From IMG/VR virus record IMGVR_UViG_3300006805_000073, positions 1 to 37,219 of that record: 37,219 bases of DNA. One strand, 5' to 3'. This DNA is from a virus. Of this stretch, positions 32,601 to 37,219 are shown in pieces (position 1 is the stretch's first letter; every line of letters starts with the position of its first letter). The translations under genes and the position numbers were made by a program. The notes beneath the pieces were generated by a model, which did no database searches, was not told the origin of the DNA, and saw only the letters and a list, made by a program, of their open reading frames with translations.

Positions 32601-33714
32601 GTCCGCGAATGGCGCGCCCGCGTCCACCACCCTGGGGCCGAATGGCGGATATGCCGACACCGGCGAGCTGCCGATCCCCTTCCCGACGGCCACCGGCGCG
32701 GACGAAATCGGCGCCGACGGCGACTTCACCAACCCCACCGCCCTGGCAGCCTGGACCCAGCAGAATGGCCAGCCACTGGACCCGGCGAAATGGACCACCG
32801 TCGGCGGCCGCGCGCAATGCGACGCCACCCTGCTGAATCGGGCTTTCTACCGGGCGGCCGAGCAGACCATGCCCTGGCTGCCGTTCCCGCGGTACGTGGT
32901 CGAGGTCTCGGGCTACCTGCAGACAGAAGCGGGCGTCACCGCATCCATCGGCGTGGGTCGCGACTTCAGCAGCCAGGCCGGCGGCCCAGGCGGTGGCGGT
33001 TCCCAGAGTGAGCCGGCGGAATACCTGGTGGAAACCCTGGTGTCGTATCAGTACGCCCTGGCCCTGCAGCAGCCCAGCGTCCTGGTCAATAACCAGTACC
33101 TGACCCATACCATCATGCCGATGATCGAGCACAACGGCGGCATCCTGGGCGGTGTGGCCACCTTCAAGGACGTGGCCATGACCGTGGTCCCGGTGCCCTT
33201 CGCGGAAACCGAGCACTTCCCCGACCACCTGGACCTGGACGAAGGGCTGGAGGGCTGGGGCATTTTCCCGGACGTGGCGGGGAACATTTTCGGCGTCACC
33301 GCCAGCGGCGGCGTGGTCACCATGGCGCCCACCCTGGCCTATGCAACGGAATGCGTCGTCTACTGCAAAACCCCGCTGGTGGGCCTGGATGAAGTCGGGA
33401 AATACGCCCACCTGTTGGCCGAGGTCCTGAGCACCGACCCGTCCACGGCCATTTCCACCCTGGGTATCGCGGTGACCGGCGGCGTGGCGCTGGGGCTTAT
33501 CACCATGGACGAAAACGAACAGGTCATCGGGCGATTCTTTGGCCCCCAGGAACGCGGCGACTGGACGCAGCGTGAGGCGTTTAACCGCGCCTTCCTGGCG
33601 AACGGGACCGCGGGCATCACCCTACATTGGGCAGCTCGCATGAAGGCCGCCGCGGGGCGCGTGGCCAAGTTCCGCAACCCCCGCCTGTTCATCACCGACG
33701 ACGCCCAGGACTGA
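29644..33714 (+). CDS. J-like central tail tip protein with an inserted beta-propeller
   Basis: This 1356-residue protein's start (KYFMDLHFLAGLGRGGSKLTSAVKD...) and its region from about 498 on (MNPAHVIYQCITDPENGLGYP, then IEDFIAVAQDHAGGMMVRDRRTG at about 552) are the conserved phage tail-protein fold (Phage-tail_3/J type). Between them, about 160-495, lies a beta-rich stretch with Asp-box-like turns (SPDGVDW, SVEGGDTW, STDGFDT, STDNLAS), most like a BNR/sialidase-type propeller. A Pro-rich linker at about 965-985 (PPPPTLPTPPPGS) leads to C-terminal beta domains that likely bind the host surface. The ATG at 29644 overlaps the previous gene. Confidence 0.83.
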   Translation: MGKSSGGTTGFKYFMDLHFLAGLGRGGSKLTSAVKDALLAIVVGGRIAWEGEQTSNGTIQVSAPELFGGDEKEGGIEGRVEIMFGGPEQPINSYLQGIQGSPQSAYRGLFGLLVKSGHVASNNPYVKPWSMLRRRITGDWYGGDCWHESKAPIPLAGAVPGSPGAGTYRWAIKHNVYVAASPDGVDWSAAYAFTPGAGSEVNFGDYIVSTATNGDTAYANYTTPGDWTPGPNVGATAMLFCRVSVINGEVWHAKGMAGYAHASNPAGPYTLGEGRTWLVAGNADFIVRYAGPQQVFYTDGFWFYRSVEGGDTWEHVHTLELGGEGDDNYFFYLDAAASNDSRVAFGGADYGGNTKVFWSTDGFDTKHESTMPAGQSGHLRELLHVTGAVWMAFVYGGTNDDGPSAVLRSTDNLASFQTVDVGGGGTLTFGHMFQGNAAVDRATGQVIFIASLDGGGVHAYEGREGEPWQDIPLTFGPNSIYLIGPTGESTPPVGARYCMNPAHVIYQCITDPENGLGYPAAVIDEASFIKAADQLYDEGLGVNLGWNVQTSIEDFIAVAQDHAGGMMVRDRRTGLFKFKLLRKDYVIDDLPIYGPHNCRIIGDAQRPSPADVVNELQVTYTDYRDGEEKTTTVRNVAAQQAVGRIISKPHSLTGLPTESLAQRCGVRDLDAMSLPLWRLDLEFFRTAAVLEPGDVFRLIWPPLGLDTVMRVPDELNYGNAAEGRVRGKVIEDVFALPDAVWTGSVGDPNPGPSTAPLRAASTLVEAPYRDLVQVLTPAKLASLAPDAAYIGAVAVRANQSQTTFELHTRIDPAPFVRVATGDFAGSALLSADVAPLDAGLPVTGEVDLGRLEVGSAAFLGEGEGQEMVRIVSVNVGMIGVARGCGDTLPTSWPAGTRLWGYDNYGAADPTEYFAGEAVEGRAYSRSPAGLSNESVALTVTPVGRAWLPYVPGNVKSNGVLVLSGNPTIPPPPTLPTPPPGSTPGGQSANGAPASTTLGPNGGYADTGELPIPFPTATGADEIGADGDFTNPTALAAWTQQNGQPLDPAKWTTVGGRAQCDATLLNRAFYRAAEQTMPWLPFPRYVVEVSGYLQTEAGVTASIGVGRDFSSQAGGPGGGGSQSEPAEYLVETLVSYQYALALQQPSVLVNNQYLTHTIMPMIEHNGGILGGVATFKDVAMTVVPVPFAETEHFPDHLDLDEGLEGWGIFPDVAGNIFGVTASGGVVTMAPTLAYATECVVYCKTPLVGLDEVGKYAHLLAEVLSTDPSTAISTLGIAVTGGVALGLITMDENEQVIGRFFGPQERGDWTQREAFNRAFLANGTAGITLHWAARMKAAAGRVAKFRNPRLFITDDAQD

Positions 33715-33717
33715 CCC

Positions 33718-34155
33718 ATGGCCTTTGTCATCACGTGGGCGCACCGCGACCGGGTCCAGCAAACAGACCAGGCCATCGAGTGGGTGGCCGACAGCATCGG
33801 CCCCGAGCCCGGCACCAGCTACGCGCTGCAGGTCCACAACGGCAGCAGCGCGCTGGTGGCGGAAAAACTGGACATTGCCGGCGACACCGCGACGGTCACC
33901 ACCGACGACACGGGGCCGTTGACCTTCAGCCTGTGGAGCCAGTGCCGTGGCGCCGCGAGCCTGCGCACCGTTCGCTGGACAGAGTCGCAAGCCGTGCCCG
34001 ATGCTGGCCAGGGGACGGCGATCGACGCGCCCACCTTCACCGGTGAGCCGACCATCCCCGACCAGCCTCATGGTGAGCCCCTGGTGGCCAGCAACATCAC
34101 CCCGCCCGTCCAGCTGACCGACAGCAGCGACGCCGACTTCGTCTACTCGAGCTAA
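33718..34155 (+). CDS. Small tail-associated protein (145 aa)
   Basis: This 145-residue protein starts 3 bases after the J-like gene. It is beta-rich, with no Lys-rich helices: EWVADSIGPEPGTSYALQVHNGSSALVAEKLDI looks like a small immunoglobulin-like sandwich. An acidic Pro-containing tail (TFTGEPTIPDQPHGEPL) follows. It is likely a minor tip or fibre-attachment protein, judged from position between tip and fibre genes. Confidence 0.6.
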   Translation: MAFVITWAHRDRVQQTDQAIEWVADSIGPEPGTSYALQVHNGSSALVAEKLDIAGDTATVTTDDTGPLTFSLWSQCRGAASLRTVRWTESQAVPDAGQGTAIDAPTFTGEPTIPDQPHGEPLVASNITPPVQLTDSSDADFVYSS

Positions 34156-34159
34156 CGCC

Positions 34160-35326
34160 ATGCAGGTACATGCGAACATTTTCCCCCAGGTCATTTTCGC
34201 CGAAGGCGCGGCCCTGGCGACGCCAGCAGCGGGCACCGTGCTGGTCTACGCGAAGGCCGACGGAAAGCTGTATCAGAAAGACGACGCCGGCCTGGAAAGC
34301 CCGCTGGTCACCAGCCTGACCACGGTCCTGGCGATGCTGACCGCTGCGGTGGTCCACAACTTCGGAAGTGACGCGAATTACACCCTAAGCGACGCGGACG
34401 CGGCGTCGAGCGTGTTCATTGCCGCCGACACCGGCCCGGTCCTGACCACGTCGCGGGACATGGTTTTCCCCGCGCTTTTCTCGCCGAAGCTGTTCCACAA
34501 CACCACCGCCCAGGCGGTGACGGTCAAAAAGGCTGGCCAAGCCGGGACCGCCATCGCTGCCGGCGATACGGCGCTGGTCTTTTCCGGCGTGTCGGACGTG
34601 CTGGTCTTCGCTGGCGGTGGCGGCGGGACCTTCGTCGGCGGATCCCTGTCCGTGGCATTGAACGAGGCCAAGGGCGCGGACATTGCCAGCGCCGGGACAA
34701 CGGACATAGGGGCGGCGACAGGAAACCTGGTGCACGTCACCGGGACCACGACTATCACCGCCCTGGGAACCATCCAGGCCGGGACAGAGCGCGTCGTGGT
34801 CTTCGACGGACCCCTGACCCTGACCCACCACGCCACCAGCCTGATTCTGCCCACCGGGGCGAGCATCGTCACCGCTGCCGGCGACGTGGCTTTCATGCGA
34901 TCGGAGGGCGGCGGGAACTGGCGGTGCGTGGCCTACCAGCGCGCGAGCGGCGAGGCGCTTGCGGCGTCCGCCGCTACCGCCTTCGTCCAGGTCATGCTTT
35001 CGAACATGGACACCGACCTGTCCACGGGCACCGCCAAGGGCGTGTGGTTCGCGCCGGAAGACGGCGAACTTTCCGAGGTTTGGCTGGCGCTTCACGACCC
35101 CAGCAGCAGCGGCGTGGTGCGCGTCGACATGAACGACAGCGGCGGCTCTGTGTTCACCACGCGACCGTCGATTGACGCCACCGAGGCCACCAGCCTGACC
35201 GGTACGGCGGCGGTCCTGGATGGCACCATTACCTTTTCCAAGGGCGACAAATTCACCTTCGACATTGACGACGCGGGCACGGATGCGAAGGGCCTTCAGG
35301 TAACTGTCGGATACGTGCCGCTGTGA
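34160..35326 (+). CDS. Tail fibre-like protein
   Basis: This 388-residue protein is Gly/Ala/Thr-rich and beta-heavy. Its N-terminal part mentions AKADGKLYQKDDAGLESPL (about 31-49), a common fibre start motif. A middle block (LNEAKGADIASAGTTDIGAATGNLVHVTGTTTITALGTIQAG, about 168-209) and its continuation FDGPLTLTHHATSLILPTGA-TAAGDVAFMRSEG are widespread in phage fibre and structural proteins. The C-terminal segment (from about 275) looks like a separate sandwich domain. It is probably part of host recognition. It overlaps the lectin-like gene by GTGA. Confidence 0.72.
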   Translation: MQVHANIFPQVIFAEGAALATPAAGTVLVYAKADGKLYQKDDAGLESPLVTSLTTVLAMLTAAVVHNFGSDANYTLSDADAASSVFIAADTGPVLTTSRDMVFPALFSPKLFHNTTAQAVTVKKAGQAGTAIAAGDTALVFSGVSDVLVFAGGGGGTFVGGSLSVALNEAKGADIASAGTTDIGAATGNLVHVTGTTTITALGTIQAGTERVVVFDGPLTLTHHATSLILPTGASIVTAAGDVAFMRSEGGGNWRCVAYQRASGEALAASAATAFVQVMLSNMDTDLSTGTAKGVWFAPEDGELSEVWLALHDPSSSGVVRVDMNDSGGSVFTTRPSIDATEATSLTGTAAVLDGTITFSKGDKFTFDIDDAGTDAKGLQVTVGYVPL

Positions 35327-36144
35327 GCCGGATCCTAACGCCCCGGCGCGGGCTGGTCCTGCCGCAGCGGTTCCGCCAGCGCCAGGGCGGATACATGGTC
35401 CTGGATTCATACCGCCACGGCGCCGGCGGCGTTGACCCGCATTTCAGCAACGTGGTTTCGCTTTTGCACCTGGACGGCACGCACGGAAGCACCACCTTCA
35501 CCGACGAAAAGGGCGTGACCTGGGGCGCTGGCGTCAATGGGGTGCCGTCGCTGTCGACGTCTTCCCCCATGTTCGGGACCGCGTCGCTTCGCCTGGCGCA
35601 AAGCGGTGGCTCGACCGGGTTCGATTCGCTGGATGGCCCTAATTCGCTCATCACCAACAGTTCGGCCGAAAACGCGCAACTGGTGACCATTGAGGGCTGG
35701 GCCAAGATGGACACCCACGCGGGCTTCCAATACGGCTGGAATCCGTTCGTCGGCCAAGTGCAGGACGTCGGCTCTGGCGACCAAATGCTGGCATTCGAAA
35801 GCGGCCGCGTTCGGTTCTACCGAGGCGGGAGCCACTACGCCGGCGGCGCCGACGCGATCGGCACCACCGTGGCCGCGATCAATCTATGGCACCACGTTGC
35901 GATGACCTACGACGGGACGAATATCCGCACGTTTCTTAACGGAAACCTGGAGGCCACGCTGGCTTCCGCCGTCGGCTGGGCGTGGAGCAATCAGCCGGTG
36001 AAAATCGGCATGAACATGGCGCCGACGTTTTCCAGCTACCGGCTGTCGCTGGTGGGCTTCGTTGACGAATTCCGCGTGACCCGCAACGTGGCGCGCTACA
36101 CCAGCAGCTTCACCCCGCCGGTGGCGCCGTTCCCCAACAGTTAA
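35323..36144 (+). CDS. LamG/concanavalin A-like lectin tail protein
   Basis: This is a 273-residue protein from a GTG. Residues about 41-265 read as a LamG/pentraxin-type jelly roll: NVVSLLHLDGTHGSTTFTDEKG at the start, FTIEGW-like VTIEGWAKMD (about 121-130), NLWHHVAMTYDGTNIRTFLNGNLEAT (about 187-212), and the closing VGFVDEFRVTRNVARYT. This fold binds carbohydrates, so it probably touches cell-surface sugars at the end of the tail. The first 25 residues are basic and separate. It ends 12 bases before the terminator. Confidence 0.82.
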   Translation: MSRILTPRRGLVLPQRFRQRQGGYMVLDSYRHGAGGVDPHFSNVVSLLHLDGTHGSTTFTDEKGVTWGAGVNGVPSLSTSSPMFGTASLRLAQSGGSTGFDSLDGPNSLITNSSAENAQLVTIEGWAKMDTHAGFQYGWNPFVGQVQDVGSGDQMLAFESGRVRFYRGGSHYAGGADAIGTTVAAINLWHHVAMTYDGTNIRTFLNGNLEATLASAVGWAWSNQPVKIGMNMAPTFSSYRLSLVGFVDEFRVTRNVARYTSSFTPPVAPFPNS

Positions 36145-36156
36145 CCCCGCCAGGAA

Positions 36157-36178
36157 AAGGCCCCGATTCCGGGGCCTT
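36157..36178. terminator. Bidirectional terminator between convergent operons
   Basis: AAGGCCCCG (36157-36165) pairs with CGGGGCCTT (36170-36178) around ATTC. It lies in the 44-base gap between the plus-strand lectin gene and the minus-strand gene ending at 36189. The minus-strand side reads CCTTTTCC after the stem. It should stop transcription from both sides. Confidence 0.78.
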
Positions 36179-36188
36179 GTGCGTTGCG

Positions 36189-36494
36189 TCATGGCGGGGC
36201 CTGGTATGGCCTGAGCAGCGATGCGTGCGGCCAGTGCAGCCTGGCCTTCCCCCTGCCCCCCTGGCCGAGCAGGGCCACCAGGTAGGACCGTTCCGTCCTG
36301 GGTGAACCCTTGTCGCCCATCGCGCGAAGGCTGTACCGGCTGGCCAGCCCATCGAGCAGCGGGAACAGCGGCACCCCGCGAGGAACGACCAGCTCCACCA
36401 CGCCGACATGGTGGACCATCCGCCCGCGGCCCTGGCTATCCCAGCGCACCAGGTCGCCCCGCTTGAAATCCGGCACCGGCTGAAGGGTGGCCAT
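36189..36494 (-). CDS. Hypothetical protein downstream of SSB
   Basis: This 101-residue protein shares one base with the SSB stop (TGATG), so translation is coupled. It looks like a small beta domain: FKRGDLVRWDSQGRGRMVHHVGVVELVVPRG (about 10-40) resembles SH3-like or KOW-like barrels. A further YSLRAMGD-RTERSYLVALL strand pair follows. It is the last gene of the minus-strand operon. The shape suggests nucleic acid or protein binding. No family name is claimed. Confidence 0.68.
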   Translation of the reverse strand: MATLQPVPDFKRGDLVRWDSQGRGRMVHHVGVVELVVPRGVPLFPLLDGLASRYSLRAMGDKGSPRTERSYLVALLGQGGRGKARLHWPHASLLRPYQAPP

Positions 36495-37024
36495 CAGAAC
36501 GGGATATCGTCATCGAACGGGACGTCGTCAAAATTCGACGCCGGCCGCTGGGCCGCTTCGCGCGCTGGGGCTTCCCTGGCGCCCGTGGAGCGCGCCCCGT
36601 ACCCTGCCCCGCCACCACCGCCCGCGCCACCGCGCGCGGGCGCGCCCCTGGGGCTGCTGCTGCGCCCCTGGCCCGCGTCGTCGCCCTGGCCACCACCGCC
36701 CAGCATTTGCATATCGTCCGCAATCACGTCGGTGAAATAGCGTTTCTGGCCGTCGTCGCCGGTGGCTTCGCTGTAGGTCAATCGGCCTTCGATGTAGACC
36801 TGGCGACCCTTGGCCAGGTATTCGCCGGCAATCTCGCCCAGCTTCCCGAACAGCGTCACGCGATGCCATTCGGTTTTTTCCACCTGGTTGCCGTCCTTGT
36901 CCTTGCGCACCGAGCTGGTGGCTAGGCTGATTTTGCAGACCGCCATGCCGCCCTGGGTGTATTTCACGTCCGGGTCATTGCCCAGGTTCCCCACCAGGAT
37001 GACCTTATTCACGCCGCGGGCCAT
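36494..37024 (-). CDS. ssb: Single-stranded DNA-binding protein
   Basis: This is a 176-residue SSB of the bacterial type. The OB fold covers 1-110, with [19 protein letters not shown] at the start, [20 protein letters not shown] (about 51-70) and [34 protein letters not shown] Gly/Ala/Arg-rich linker at about 109-160 leads to the acidic tip DDDIPF, the standard site where repair and replication proteins dock. It protects single-stranded phage DNA in replication. The gene lies in an operon on the minus strand, probably early, with other replication genes likely beyond the right edge. Confidence 0.95.
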   Translation of the reverse strand: MARGVNKVILVGNLGNDPDVKYTQGGMAVCKISLATSSVRKDKDGNQVEKTEWHRVTLFGKLGEIAGEYLAKGRQVYIEGRLTYSEATGDDGQKRYFTDVIADDMQMLGGGGQGDDAGQGRSSSPRGAPARGGAGGGGGAGYGARSTGAREAPAREAAQRPASNFDDVPFDDDIPF

Positions 37025-37025
37025 T

Positions 37026-37219
37026 TCAGCGGCTCCGCGCGGAGAGGGTGGTTTCCGGGCCGAACGTGCAGCCGGGCACGCGGGCCGCGCCCTTCAGCGC
37101 GCGCGCGATGCCATTCAGGGCCTTGTCGTCCGTCAACAGGTAGACCAGCAGGCTGTCATCCCCCGACTCGAGCGCCTTTGCTGCGGCGATGACCAGCGCG
37201 CGCTTGTCGACGGCCTTCA
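37026..37219 (-). CDS. Small hypothetical protein upstream of SSB (cut by the window edge)
   Basis: An open frame enters from the right edge and ends at TGA (37026-37028), one base before the SSB ATG. It gives 63 residues: [19 protein letters not shown] at the start, then [21 protein letters not shown]. The visible minus-strand sequence begins TG-AAG, so if the next base is A the gene would start exactly at that ATG, making it 64 residues and almost complete. It is helical, with no recognised family. Confidence 0.6.
   Translation of the reverse strand, partial: KAVDKRALVIAAAKALESGDDSLLVYLLTDDKALNGIARALKGAARVPGCTFGPETTLSARSR

Noticed and set aside
1-37219. Transposable Mu-like phage identity
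   Set aside because: Mor and the head genes are Mu-like, but no MuA or MuB transposase is in the window, and an SSB operon on the minus strand at the right end suggests a different replication module. The sequence outside the window would decide.
1-37219. tRNA genes, CRISPR arrays, insertion sequences, attachment sites
   Set aside because: None could be recognised by eye. The few intergenic gaps are too short for tRNA clusters or are explained by terminators and operator-like repeats, and no repeat-spacer pattern was seen.

Overview
The window is most of the structural half of a tailed double-stranded DNA phage (or a prophage of one) from a GC-rich host. Nearly every base is coding. Genes are packed with ATGA, GTGA or TGATG overlaps, GTG starts are frequent, and hand-counted rows of typical genes are near 70% GC. 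Host level (a GC-rich proteobacterium, for example Xanthomonadales, Burkholderiales or Pseudomonas) is inference only. The head genes are Mu-like: DUF935 portal, gpF-type MuF protein, gpI/gpZ-type protease and scaffold, DUF2190, DUF1320, gpG and DUF1834. The tail is long and non-contractile: tube protein, frameshifted chaperone, tape measure, BR0599/DUF2163 hub, J-like tip protein and no sheath. No transposase, integrase or repressor lies inside the window.

Layout, left to right. 1-1769: the tail of a membrane protein gene, two small Cys-motif proteins and a Ref-type HNH nuclease. 1805-2188: a Mor-type transcription activator. 2243-4591: a lysis cassette with M15 endolysin, three small membrane proteins (holin candidates) and nested Rz/Rz1 spanins, closed by a strong terminator at 4632. 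4726-5970: a ParB-domain DNA methyltransferase. 6104-14785: packaging and portal genes, then a 1094-residue MuF protein. 14776-17347: eleven small genes on the opposite strand, inserted between the MuF and protease genes. 17549-23830: head maturation, capsid, connector and tail tube genes. 23835-36144: tape measure, tail tip, fibre and lectin-like proteins, closed by a bidirectional terminator. 36189-37219: a minus-strand operon with SSB that runs off the right edge.

Most interesting points. (1) The MuF protein carries a HipA/CtkA-like kinase domain and a complete C-terminal ADP-ribosyltransferase domain, which looks like a virion-borne effector. (2) The minus-strand cluster is an accessory island of unknown genes inside the head operon. 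(3) The tail-tip protein carries an Asp-box beta-propeller inserted in the middle of its conserved fold, in DNA of visibly lower GC. (4) A perfectly phased T TTT TTC slippery site makes a -1 fusion of the tail chaperone. (5) A good internal Shine-Dalgarno/ATG inside the protease gene would make a separate scaffold. (6) A 20-bp palindromic element before the Mor gene recurs in the divergent region at 17434, with a related tandem repeat before the packaging operon. This suggests a shared regulon.
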